Assembly (NCBI RefSeq): GCF_016802725.1
Contig: NC_052670.1
Location: forward strand, 13,040,141 to 13,104,140
Source: Solenopsis invicta
Taxonomy: Eukaryota > Arthropoda > Insecta > Hymenoptera > Formicidae
Reading direction: 5' to 3'
DNA: 64,000 nucleotides
The notes below the pieces were generated by a model. The model did no database searches. It was not told the origin of the DNA and saw nothing but the letters and a program-made list of their open reading frames with translations. Below, piece after piece: positions 39,001 through 51,300 of the stretch. Made by a program: the position numbers and the translations under genes. Positions within the stretch are counted from its first letter, which is position 1, and each line of letters begins with the position of its first letter.

Positions 39001-39181
39001 TTTCAACGGCCCACACAAAATCTAAAATTTTTATTTTTTATGCAAAACAGACAATAATATTTATTTATACAACAAATTTATATTAATTAATGTATTAGGC
39101 AGTAGATTGTGTATAACGAGATGAAAAAAATTTAATACAGTGTCTGTTACCTTTGTAACCTGAAGGTTCTATAATGTGCAT
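35218..39181 (-). CDS. Odorant receptor, tandem copy 6 (7 exons, complete)
   Basis: Exons: 39151-39181, 38752-39021, 38003-38471, 36451-36549, 36242-36353, 35400-35555, 35218-35271; 396 aa, no lesion. MHIIEPSGYK start exon identical to copy 5. Exon 2 is identical to copy 5 over about the first 65 residues and differs mainly in TM2 (ALSLTMSLIKYIILLW against ALSITISIIKYIIMLW) and one N to D. Ends LLAKRD. Introns of copies 5 and 6 align almost base for base, including the Penelope-like fragment and the MITE. Together these show a recent duplication of the whole unit or later conversion. Family role as for copy 1; ligand unknown. Confidence 0.88.
35939..36042. repeat. Compound AC / GCGT microsatellite
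   Basis: About 35 bp of AC repeats, then about nine GCGT (TGCG) units, then GT/GC repeats. In intron 5 of OR copy 6. Expanded relative to copy 5; purine-pyrimidine alternation over about 100 bp could favour Z-DNA. Confidence 0.9.
36957..37247 (-). mobile_element. Penelope-like GIY-YIG fragment, copy 6 intron
   Basis: Same insertion as in copy 5, at the same place in intron 3, with independent substitutions (for example TTAAAATGCC and TTTCGCAATC). Decayed and non-functional. Confidence 0.66.
37460..37715. repeat. MITE copy in intron 3 of OR copy 6
   Basis: Orthologous in position to the copy 5 element; ends AGGCTTATGTCATTCACAG and CTTTCCAGCC. Core reads ATACGCGGTGCGCAGC. Confidence 0.65.
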
Positions 39182-40541
39182 GTTCAAAACTATTACTGTG
39201 GCCAGTTATCTCGCTCTTCCTATTATAATGTGAAGCAATATTCACCCTCTTTCGGAAACTCGACCTGTATGTTGAACGCGCCATTAAATATTAAAAACGC
39301 TATCTCCAATTGATTACTGCTGTTGGTATCCCAGAAAAAAACTTTGCAAGCATATAACTTCATGAAAACCGTATAGTATATCTGGTCTAAAATACAAGAG
39401 ATGAAAAATATTTTATTGCAGTACATCATTTTGACGAATAAGTTTTTTTGTACCTTTTATAGTTCTATTATGTCCGCGTATTCTTCGAGTGGTGACTAAT
39501 GTTATAACATTTTAATGAAATTCTACATATCAAGCAGAAGAATTCAGAAATATTATAGTTAATAGAGGATATAATGTGACTTTTTTTGTACGTAATTTTA
39601 AAAGTCTCATTTAAAGTTATGCCATCGTTATAACACATAAATGAATGTTATATTATACACTAGAAGACTGTGATATTATAGGTATTAATTTAAATTTGGT
39701 ACAATAACTTTTTTAAAATCAATATTTTAAATGAAATTTATAATTATGTTCATTAATTTGTTCTTTAATAGTTTAATAGATCTTGAATTTAAAGTTGATG
39801 TTTAGTATATTACAATTATTATATATGAAAATACGTAGCGACACTGCATAAAGTATCAAGAGAAACAGGAATGATATGGCTCATAACAGGAATAAATTAA
39901 AAAAAAGAATAACTCTTTAAGAAATAAATGGTTTTGTTTCAAATTTGTTTATTAGTTTGGAGAAAGATAAATATTATAAAATATGTGCAGACATGTGTAC
40001 GTACACAACCTTTTTCATATAAGATGCAGTACTGAAGGTTTGTAATACATTTAATACAAACTTTATATTAGCAGTAAAATTATCATAATTTGTCAGCTTT
40101 GGACACCATATTTATCTAATATAAAATAGGTCTTAATTAAGTAACATGCATTATTGCATATATGTTAATTCAGGAATAGAACCTCTAAATTTGTAAAAGT
40201 AATACGTACGAGTAGTTGTCACAAAATTGATCTGTTTAATTGATAAAAGAAGAAAGATTTCAGAATCCCTTTAAGCCTCAGTTTGGTCGTCTGCTTGATA
40301 CGTAAACACAAACACATCAAATTCTATCAAAGCATTTCTATTAGAGACAATAGAAATGTCACGTTACAAATTACATAATATAGTTTATAATAAATAGCAA
40401 ATTTAGTAATAAGCAAAACAAATTTTTATTGCAATAATTGTTAATACTATATACTACGACCTACTTGTGATTAGTAATTATTTAGTTGAATATACACTTA
40501 TTTTTTTGTGATACGTAAATATTAATATATGATCTTAATCT
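39182..40541. other. Intergenic spacer between OR copies 7 and 6
   Basis: Upstream block of copy 6 followed by standard OR spacer. Nothing else seen. Confidence 0.6.
39231..39508 (-). promoter_or_regulatory. Conserved OR upstream block, copy 6
   Basis: Shared block 50-327 bp before the ATG; nearly identical to that of copy 5. Distal phrase CATAATAGAACTATAAAAGG (one change, G to A) makes a TATAAAAG word on the coding strand. Confidence 0.45.
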
Positions 40542-43500
40542 TTAACCACGTTTCGCCAATAGAAAGGTTATATATCCACATGATGTTTTTAATACCTAAA
40601 AAGAATTACTTTTTTATTTACAGACATTAGGAACCAATAAAAAAAGAACTTCTCAAAACTGATAGATATTTCTATTCTTATCAAAGAATAAAAATTAAAA
40701 CATAGATTTTAAACATTCTTACGCTGGAAAAAGTAGCCATTGTTAGTGGAATAATCTTTCCTGCAGTAATGCAAACAGGATGGCGTGCTCGAATCATTAA
40801 TAAAATAAGATTTTTTGCTTTTCTTGATTCCAATTTGTACCATTCAAGATTGCACATTGCACGATATACTGCATTACACTTCAAGAATACATATACAGAA
40901 ATATATTAACTGACATATTGATTAAATTTAAAAATCTTATTTTTGGCAATATCAAATGGCGCAACATGATGCAAGAAGTGTAGGTGCGGTTTTAGGAGCG
41001 CACGTTGTTTTAGATCAGAAACCTTCATACAATTAAACAAAAAAAAAAACTGTAACTTGCGCCCGATAATCGCACTTATATTCTCATTAGCTCTGCATAA
41101 TGAATCATTCTTAAGTCATTTTATCAAAAATTATTTTTAAATTTTAATTCGTAAAGATCTAATAAAGTTAGTTTACATTTAGTCAGCCAAAGAATTATAA
41201 TCGGCTCTTATTTGTGTGAATTCGGATTTTTGTTAATGTTAATTGTAAATCCTTTAAAAAATACATATATATTGGACATATCAAATTTTTAATTGCTTTT
41301 TTTTAGAATTACTTTAATATTTAAGAAACTGACATCACGACTTTATCAGACTTATATGGAGTTTATATTCTTTAAAATATATTAATGAATGAAAATTATT
41401 TACTATAAAATAAAAAAGATTTTAATTTGTAATTGTGCACATTATAGTTATAATTTAGTTGGTATTATTTACTTGTTCCGTTAGAAGTTCTCCTGCACCA
41501 CAGTACAAAAAAGTATTCATTAATAAAATTATAAGCATAACAATCGAAAAATAAATTTTTGCCGTAATGACTTCATCCATTTCTCTGTAAATCAGAAATT
41601 AAACGTATAAGTTATCAAAAAAATTAAAATGTTATGAATATGCAATAAAATATTTTTTGACAATGATAGATAAGATTCATTAAATCTTACAATATTAAAC
41701 AGAACCCGCTTAGGCAAAATACTATAACGAAGTGAAGTAACACAATTAACATTATTAAATTGTACGTATTTTCGATATTATCGGCAAATCTGTAAAAATA
41801 AAACTTATTTAATGAGATTGTCACAAAAATATAGAATAAAGCGTTACATGCGGTACCCTGATGGAAACTTCATACTTTAGACAGTTTCTGAATATTTATA
41901 TTATTTCTATTTAATAATTGAGAATTAAAACTACATAGAATCTTAATCAAGATGTAACGCTTTGATCGCAGAGCACGAAAATGCACAAAATTTAAAGAAA
42001 AATAGAAAAAATGATTATTTCAATTGATTAAAAAGTATACCTAAAGGTTGATCTATTATTATTAAATAATAACTGGGGAAATGGAAAACGTATTTTTGCC
42101 AGGTAAACTGCTTCAAGCTACGCCAAATAGATAAAAAATTGGAAAATTTATCTACTGCATTTACAGAGAGTAGATTATGCGCTAAGACTTTTGTGTACGA
42201 CAATAACTCGTACTATGTAACGTTTTCAAATATCTCGCCATACAGTCAGTAGCTGTGCCGAATAGTCTTCTGTCCACGAGTGCCGTATAGACAGTAACTG
42301 AGTGCCTAGGATATTGCAGGATATTCTCTATCAGTGTACTACATTGAAAAAAAGTTTTAGAACGGAAACAACTAAATTTTAGGATTGTGTAAATTTAGTT
42401 AAACAAACTGTAATTAAGTGAAAATCAATAAAATTTAGTCAGATACACAACTTGATATATTAAAAAGCAGTCAACAATTGACGAAAATGAAATGTAGAAA
42501 AACTTAATATTAAATAGTTATTCAATTATTATAAGATTATTTTCTAGCTCATGTAGTACATTTTTCATTATATTTACCTTATCTTTTTCTCACTAATCAA
42601 TACCTACATACCCAGCAAGTTCCCTCATATTACTATCAATTTGGTAAAAGTATATTTTTGAGTTGCATCCCTTATGGAAATAAATTATTGGAAAGCCAAT
42701 AATTACTATTAGCTTCTAATAGTGATTATTCATTTTCTAAAGCGATTATGTATCATCTAATAAACGGATTGTTTGCAATAATCTTTTTTTAATAGTTTTT
42801 AAGTGGGTCATTGGTTTCATTAAATTGTTTGCAGTAATAATTTCTCAGTTTTTTACCGTAGTGATTGTTGATTGCAAATCAGATTATTTGCAATAATCAT
42901 TTTTTAATAGTTTTTTTATTAAGTGGTTATTGACTTAATTAATCAAATTATTTGCAATGATGCACTACAGCATACTACTTTCAATAGTTTATATGTATGG
43001 TTTTTACTTTTTAGTAGTTGAATTCTCCACAATAATGACTATTTGAAACTGTTTAATAGTTTTAAACGGAAAAGGATTTTTCGTATTGGTAGTTGAAGTA
43101 TTAACAATAAACTTTCTTATTATTGTGCATAAAATAATTATCAGTATAATAATGGTAATTTTGTAATTCAAGCACGCAGAGTAACAACACTGCCTATATA
43201 GCTGGCTGACATATTAGATACTTTTCTTTATATTTTTACCATTTACAGAATTTTTGATTAAAATATATAATATCATACATATAAAAGTGTATTTCTGTTT
43301 AAACCTCTATAAAATAGAAATACAAATTAATTTTACTATGTAATATATATATATATATATTTGAATGTTTTTGCTTAATAATCACCATTACAAAAGTAAT
43401 TACTGAAAATCAATTGTTATTTTGAAATAGTGTAGTAATTATTGGATTCAACTAATCCTTTAATAGTTAAATTTAATTGACATCTGGAATAGTCCTACTA

Positions 43501-46500
43501 TTAAACTAATAGATTTTATTAATTCACGAAAAAATCCTAACTTAATCAAATAGTTTTACTAATAATTTTTTAATATTTATGTAATTTTATTTCCATAAGA
43601 GATATTTATTTAAGAAAGCTTCTTTTGATTTTATTTATAACAATATCGCCAATGTATTATTGTTACTAATTATTTATAACAAATTAGAAAAATTTTATAC
43701 TAATAAGATCCGTATGTTGTTGTCTTTTTGCTACTTAGAAAGTAGTTTCCATCCGATTGTCTTCAGGTTATCCTAAAGAGATCAGTATCTCTATTATTAG
43801 CAACGTGATTGCAATCAAAAGGAAACTTATAGTAGTAAGTATTTCTCTTCTGGTGTCAAAGACTGCGTGGCTATCTGGATATATGTATACATACATACGT
43901 ATGTATGTATGTACGTGTGTATTCTTTGTAATTATATAGCCATCCAATCAATTCAGTTTTTACCGAAATTATTGATAATTCCAAAAAATGTTCAAAATTA
44001 AAGTGGAAAGATTTCGGAGGAGTCGTATTTTAGTCGCGTTTTTTTTTCTTTTTTTTTCTTTTTAGTAGAGGTGTCAAAAATTAGATTATCGTTATTTTTG
44101 AAATGGAATTGTCTGTTTACCTTCATACCATCTGATTTCTTTAGTTATTCTGCGTGTAAAGTATTAAGGTAAAGTTGTCGAAAATTCAATAGTTTATAAG
44201 TAATATAAAATAGAAAAGGTTCTGAAGAAATAAATTCATATTATGAATAAATGCCATAGGAGCTAACATAAGACGTTTGTGTGAGAATTAATTTAATTTA
44301 ATTAACAAACAATTATTAAACAATTAGACGTTTTGATTCTTTGGTTTGGATCATCCACAGTAAGCTTATTAATCCATATGCGATGATAATCAGACTTGTG
44401 TAGCGAAGGTACAAAAATTGACAGCCGAAACGGATGCGGTACAATTGTAGTCAGTGTACATTATGGTCCGCGTCGTTGTATAAGTTTTTTGAATGGATAT
44501 AATAAAAAATTATGTGCATAAATTTTTCCTTAAGAATGACGCGACGTAACAACATTAAGTAATTGCAATTGCATAAATTAAGGAAAAATAAAGGAACGTA
44601 TACAAAGCATTAGGCGGAGTAATATACATGAAGCGAATATACAAAATTCTAACGATGTGGATCGAACGAACAGTTATATACAACTAAGCAGTGAAGCTGA
44701 CAGTGAATTTATAATAAATAAACAGTAAATTCGGAAAAAGTAAGAGATAGAAACGTTAGGCATTAGTAAACAGTTCTGTATAAAACGGGTCTAAGAGATT
44801 TGGGTCTGTCTGTAAATTTAACGGCTGTTTTTGTTTTTGAATATAGATCATTTCGTATACAGTCTTTTGTTTAGTACTTTTTTTCTGTCTAAACTTTCAA
44901 CTTTATTTCAGTCCATTTCATGTGATACGTTGATTCTGTGATCAGTGATGACTGAATGCTGAGTCGAGTTTCTGTTAATGTTTCCTATGTTTCGTGATTC
45001 TAGTGTTTAAAATCCGCCTATCTGTCCCACATATGAAGTCTTAGCAATTTTTGCAATTTATTTCAACAAATTACGATTACTTTATTATTTTACATACAGA
45101 ATAACTAGATAAATCAGACTACATTTTATTCTTTATTCTGATATATTTTGGCACAATATAAGAGACATCTCATAAATTATTAATTTTTTGATAATTTTAT
45201 ATTAATACTACTATGCACAAAATGATGAGATAAAATAACTGATGTAAAGGTAACACAGAATTGCTTTCAAAAAATGCCACTAGAAGGCTTATGTCATTTA
45301 CAGCGATTTTTGATGCCGACTAATAATTTTTAATTTATAATTTTTACACTTTTTATAATTTTTAATAATAATATGACTATTATACTTTATAATAATATGA
45401 CTACTCCGGCTTTATGACTGTGTTTCAAGTCCGATGAATATGTGGCACGCAATTTCAATTGAAATTATAAAAATTGGAAAAATTAAAAATTATTATTTAG
45501 CACTAAGAATTGATGTGATTACATAACCCTCCTATTCTCATGTATTAATTTTGTTAATCTGATATAACATATTATTGCTTTCAAAAACATTTTACTTCTA
45601 GTATACATTTTTTTAACAAATCAACATTATGCTTTCTTTTAAAAAATAGTAATAGAAAATGTGATACATTATTATTATGTGACATATCATTTGACTGTAT
45701 GTGTATTAAAACTTAGTATTTGTATCAAACTATAAATAAAACTTTAACATTTAAATTTAAAGAATGTGTGAAGAAAATTTAATGATAAAATTTTTTTGTT
45801 ATTATGTTTCTATTGTAATAAAAATGTATACCTGATCATACGTAAATGAGATGTTACAATATTATTTAAAACTTTGTTGTAGTTGTTGCATGACGTCATA
45901 TTAACTAATCGACATTTAAAATTTTTTAATTGGCCACAAATGTGAAGAACTAATAGCAATAAAAAACTATCTACCGACATAAATACAGTAGCTGCAATCA
46001 CGAATGAAATAGTATGAATACAGAACGTCAATTCATATTGCGGACTCTTATCTGTATCATATAAGTCGTATGTCTCGAACAGTAACGTCTTGTGCTGATC
46101 CGTACGATTTGTTACTGACATCATTTGTATGCCAAAAAAAGCTGGCACTACAGCTCCAAGTATTGCTATTAGCATGATAAAGTATCCAATGACCATGATT
46201 ACTCGAGCAGTTTGTGCTTGTTTTATCATCACGGCTCTCTCTGTATTCGATTTGAATGCCATCCAATCTTCCACCATTACGTTTATAATCGATAAAAGAA
46301 CTGTAAGTATAAATAAAGCTATATCTTTTATATTCTAGAATTTTAAATCATTCATTATTTGCAACTGTGTTTCATATGTTAATTATTATACTTACTGACT
46401 TGTTATTTAAATGTTTATAGAACTCTCGAATTAAAATGAAAATTACATATATATTTTATAATTAATTCCAATAAGTATTAAGTTAATTCATTGAAGTAAG

Positions 46501-47010
46501 GGAGTGTAATACCACAAAACTTTTTGACCTGCGTTACTATACTATATAAAACATTTTGCTTTTAACAATTTTAGACATACCTGTTCGTTTCCACAGTATA
46601 ATAATGTATTTCATTAATGACATTATCAGAGGAAATACAATACGTAAATTGTCTACTACCAGTACCATGTTGCCCCATACTTGTATAATCACATGTATCA
46701 TTGGAATAATGGTAACAAACGTTATTAGACTTAAAATAATGCCTACGCGAAGTTTTGACCATAAATTACTCGTTTCAAATTTGTCACCTTTGGGCCATAA
46801 ACCCATAATTTCAAAGCTTACGCGATGTATTTCAACTGCCCATACGAAATCTAAAATCTCAATTTTTTATGCAAAACAGACGATAATATTTATTTATACA
46901 ACAAATTTGTAGTAATTATTTTATTAGGCATGTAGATTGTGTATAACGAGATAAAAAAATTTAATACAGTGGGTGTTACCTTTGTAACCAGAAGGTTCTG
47001 TAATGTCCAT
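40542..47010 (-). CDS. Odorant receptor, tandem copy 7 (7 exons, complete)
   Basis: Exons: 46980-47010, 46581-46850, 45832-46300, 41691-41789, 41473-41584, 40723-40878, 40542-40595; 396 aa, no lesion. MDITEPSGYK start, then DFVWAVEIHRVSFEIMGLWP. Exon 3 opens LLSIINVMVEDW, so the family MAEDW reads MVEDW here. TM4 region FVIAATVFMSVDSFLLLLVL. Exon 5 begins EMDEVITAKIYFS. Tail LLAKRG. Intron 3 is about 4 kb and holds TGATTATT repeats, an unclassified insertion, a Penelope-like fragment and a MITE. Family role as for copy 1; ligand unknown. Confidence 0.88.
42690..43520. repeat. Diverged tandem TGATTATT repeats, intron 3 of OR copy 7
   Basis: Repeats of TTTGCAATAATCATT...TAATAGTTTTT...GTGATTATTG with many changes, interspersed with AT microsatellite at about 43341-43360. 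Same family as in copies 2, 8 and 9, and at the same intron position. Confidence 0.55.
44200..44789. other. Unclassified insertion in intron 3 of OR copy 7
   Basis: About 590 bp not found in the introns of copies 5, 6 or 8, of mixed composition (GGATGCGGTACAATTGTAG, GTCCGCGTCGTTG). It abuts the Penelope-like fragment on its right, so it may be more of that element, but no protein match was readable. Confidence 0.4.
44790..45075 (-). mobile_element. Penelope-like GIY-YIG fragment, copy 7 intron
   Basis: Third copy of the fragment seen in introns of copies 5 and 6; the most diverged of the three. Decayed. Confidence 0.62.
45283..45533. repeat. MITE copy in intron 3 of OR copy 7
   Basis: Positional counterpart of the MITE in copies 5, 6 and 8; starts AAGGCTTATGTCATTTACAG. 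Right arm decayed (ACATAACCCTCCTATTC). Confidence 0.6.
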
Positions 47011-48348
47011 GTTCAAAACTATTACTGTGAACAGTTACCTCGCTCTTCTTATCATAATGTGAAGCAATATTCACCCTCTTTCGAAAACTTGACTTGTATG
47101 TTGAACGCGCCATTAAATATTGAAAACGCTATCCCCAATTGATTACTGCTGCTGGTATCCTAGAAAAAAACTTTACAAGCATATAACTTCATGGAAATCG
47201 TATAGTATATCTGGTCTAAAATACAAGAGATGAAAAATATTTTATTGCAGTACATCATAAGTTTGACGAATAAGTTTTTTTGTACCTTCTATAGTTCTAT
47301 TATGTCCGCGTATTCTTCGAGTGGTGACTAATGTTATAACATTTTAATGAAATTCTGCATATCAAGCAGAAGAATTCAGAAATATTATAGTTAATAGAGG
47401 ATATAATGTGACTTTTTATACGTAATTTTTAAAGTCTCATTAGAAGTTCTAACATCGTTGTGACATAATCGTGAATGTAATATTATATTATACAATAAAA
47501 GAAAGTGGTATTATACCTATTAATTTGATACAATAACTTTCTTAAAATCAATATTTTAAGTGAAATGTTATGTGTATACATCGGACATGGGATGTTCTAA
47601 TGTGTATTGTGTATTTAGTATATTACAATAAATATTATTTATGAAAATACGTATCGATACTGCATAAAGAATCAAGAGAAACAGGAACAATGTGGCTTAT
47701 AACATGAATAAATAAAAAAAAATAGCTTTTTAAGAAATAAATGGTTTTGTTTCAAAATTATGTATTAGTTAGGAAAAAGATAAATATTATGTAATATGTG
47801 CAGACATGTGTACGTACACAACTTTTTCGCATATAAAATGCAGTACTGTAAGTCTGTAATACATTTAATACAAACTTTATATTAGCAGTAAAATTATTAT
47901 AATTTGTCAGCTTTGGACACTATATTCATCTAATACAAAATAGATCTTAATTAAATAACATGTATCAATGCATATACTTTAATTCAGGAATAGAATTTCT
48001 AAATTTGTAAAAGTTATACGAGAAATTGTCACAAAATTTGTCCGTTTAATTAGTAAAACAAGAAAGATTTTAAAATCCCCTTAAGCCTCAGTTTTGCCTT
48101 CTGCTTAACATATAAACAGAAACACAAAAATTCTATCAAAGTATTTTTATTAGGTGCAATAAAAATATTGTCTTGTTACAAAATACAGAATACAGTTTAT
48201 AATAAATAGCAAATGTAGTAATAAGCAAGAAAAAAATTTTTATTGCAATAATTGTTAATACAATATACTATTATTTACTTGTAATTATTTAGTAGAATAT
48301 ACACTTATTTCTTTGTGATACGTACATATTAATATATTATCTTAATTT
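47011..48348. other. Intergenic spacer between OR copies 8 and 7
   Basis: Upstream block of copy 7, then standard OR spacer; about 47571-47610 differs from siblings by a short unrelated stretch (TGTGTATACATCGGACATGG). No gene. Confidence 0.6.
47060..47340 (-). promoter_or_regulatory. Conserved OR upstream block, copy 7
   Basis: Shared block 50-330 bp before the ATG. A TAG in the frame that is open in copies 5, 6 and 8 shows the conservation is not for protein. Confidence 0.45.
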
Positions 48349-51300
48349 TTAACCACGTTTCGCTAATAAAAACGTTATATATCCACATGATGTTTTTAAT
48401 ACCTAAAAATAATAACATTTCTATTTACAGACATTACGAACCAACAGAAAAAGAATTTTCTTTAAAACTGATAGCTATCTCCATTCTTATCAAAGAATAA
48501 AAATTAAAACATAGATTTTAAATATTCTTACGCTGGAAAAAGTAGCCATTGTTAATGGAATAATCTTTCCTGCAGTAATGCAAACAGGATAGCGTGCTCG
48601 AAGCATTAATAAAATAAGATTTCTGGCATTTCTTGATTCCAATTTGTACCACTCAAGATTGCATATTGCACGATATACTGCATTGCACTTAAGGAATACA
48701 TATAGAAAAATATATTAACTGACACGTTATTTAAATTTAAAAATCTCATTTTTGGCGATGTCAAATGACGCAACAGTATTGCAGGGTTAATGAGAACGTA
48801 AGCATGGTTTTAGGAGCGCACTTTAGATCAATAACTTTTATCCAATTAAACAAAAAAATTTGTTCAACTTAATTAACTTGCTTCTTATAATCGCGCTTAT
48901 ATTCTCATTATTTCTGCGTAATGCATCATTCTTACATGTTATTTCATCGAAAATAATTTTTAAAAGTTAATTCATAAAGATTTAATAGCGTTAGTTTAAA
49001 TTTAATCAACCACAAAGTTATAATTGCGTGAATTCGGATTTTTGTTAATGTTAATTGTAAGTTTGTCATAAAATAAATACAAATTAGACATAACAAAGGA
49101 CCCCGCAGAATCGTTACGGGAAATAGTTTTCGGCTATTTTTCTTTTTTTAATTTGATATGTTGTAGTTCTCAATACGTAGAACATAAGTGTCCATAGATC
49201 CAAGGTCCGATCGCGGATATTTTTCGAAATACAGTACTCCAAAGTTGAAGTGCTGTATCTTGAAAATTACTCGTGATGGGGCTATAAACACTTCCGTTCT
49301 ACGTGTTGAGAACTACAACATATCAAATTTTTAAAAAAATTAGCCAAAAGCCATTTCCCATAAGGATTCTACGGAGTCACTTTTAATTGTATTTTTTTTA
49401 GAATTATTATTCAATTGTTATCAAAACTGCCATCATGACTATCAGAATTATGTAGACTTTATATTAGTCTTCTAAAGTATATTAATAAATCAAAATTATT
49501 CACTAAAAAATAAAAAAGATTTTAATTTGTAATTATACACAATTACAATTATAATTTAATTGATATTACTTACTTGTTCTGTTAAAAGTTCTCCTGCACC
49601 ACAGTACAAAAACGTATTCATTAATATAACTATAAGCATAATTATCGAAAAATAAATTTTTGTTGTATTAAGGTTATCCATTTCTCTGTAAATCAGAAAT
49701 TAAACGTATAACTTATTAAAAAAATTATAAAGTTATAAATATGCAATAATTTTGACAATGATTCATTAAATCTTACAGTATTAAACAGAACCCACTTAGG
49801 CAAAATACAATAACGAAGTGAAATAACATAATTAACATTATTAAAGTGTATGTATTTTTGATATTATCGGTAAATCTGTAAAAATAAAAATATTTATGAA
49901 AATTATCATTTGAAAATAAAACGGTATACACTTTATTAGAAATTTCATACTTTGAACAGTTACTTAATATTTATATTATTTCTGTTAATAACTGAGAAAT
50001 AAAATGACATAGAATCCTAATCAAGACTTAATCCTGTAACGCTTTGATCGCAGGGCACAAAAGATGCACAAAATTTAAAGAAAAATGGGTTAAATGATGG
50101 ACAATTCAATTGATTAAAAAGTATATCTAAAGGTTGACTTATTAATATTAAACAATTACTGGGGAAATGGATAGTGTATTTTAGCCAGGTAAACTGTTTC
50201 AAGTTACGGCAAATAGATTAAAAATTGGAAAATTTGTCTATTGCATTTACAGAGAGTAGATTATGCGCCAAGACTTTTGTGTACGACAATAACGCTTACT
50301 GGGTAACGCTCTCTTAACATCTTGCCATCTAGTCAGTAGCTGTGCGGAATAGTCTTCTCTCTATGAATGCCATATAGACAGTACCCTGGATGGGTATTTA
50401 GAAAACTACAGGTTATTTTCTATCAGGGTACATCTACACCGAAAAGTTTTAGAATGGAAATAACTAATTTTTGGGATTATGAAAATTTAGTTACACAAAA
50501 CTGTAATTATGTGAAAATGAATAAAATTAAATCAAATAAGCAACTTGACATAAACTGTATATATTAAAAAATTAGTTAACAGTTGAAGAAACTGTAATGT
50601 AGAGAAATTTAATATCATAATTTAATATCAATTATCATAAAGTTAATTTGTAGCTAATGTAGTACATTTTTCATCATGTTTATCTGATCTTTTTTTTAAT
50701 ATTTATACATACATACCCAGATAGCAAGTTTCTTTATATTAATATGATTTTGGTAAACGTGTATTTTTATGAGTTGCATCTTTTACGGAAATAAATTATT
50801 GGAAAGGTATAAATCACTATTAGTGATTATTTATTTTCTAAAGCGATTATGTAGCATGTAAATAAACGGATTGTTCGCAATAATCACTTTTTAATAGTTT
50901 TTGAGTGAGTGGTTAATGGTTTTCAAATCAGATTCTATTAATTAGATTATTTGCAATGACTACTACAGCATATTATAGTTAGCATTTAATAGTTACAAGA
51001 GTGATTAATGGCTTTTAATAGTTGAACTATCCACAATAACTATTTAAAACGACTGTGCAATAGTTTTAAACCAAAAGACATTAATGTCATATCAGTAGTC
51101 GAAGTATTAATAATAAACTTTCTTATTATTGTGCATGAAATAATTATCAGTATAATAATGATAATTTTGTAATTCAAGCACGCAGAGTAACAACACTGCC
51201 TATATAACTGGCCGACATGTTATTTACTTTTCTTTATATTTTTATTGTTTACAGAATTTTTGAATAAAATATATAATAGTATACATATATAAAAGTGTAT

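Noticed and set aside
39223..39429. Upstream minus-strand frame of 68 codons beginning MMYCNK, open before copies 5, 6 and 8
   Set aside because: Broken by a stop before copy 7 and lacking the start in copies 1 and 3; no domain. Conservation is at DNA level, so treated as promoter/5' UTR.
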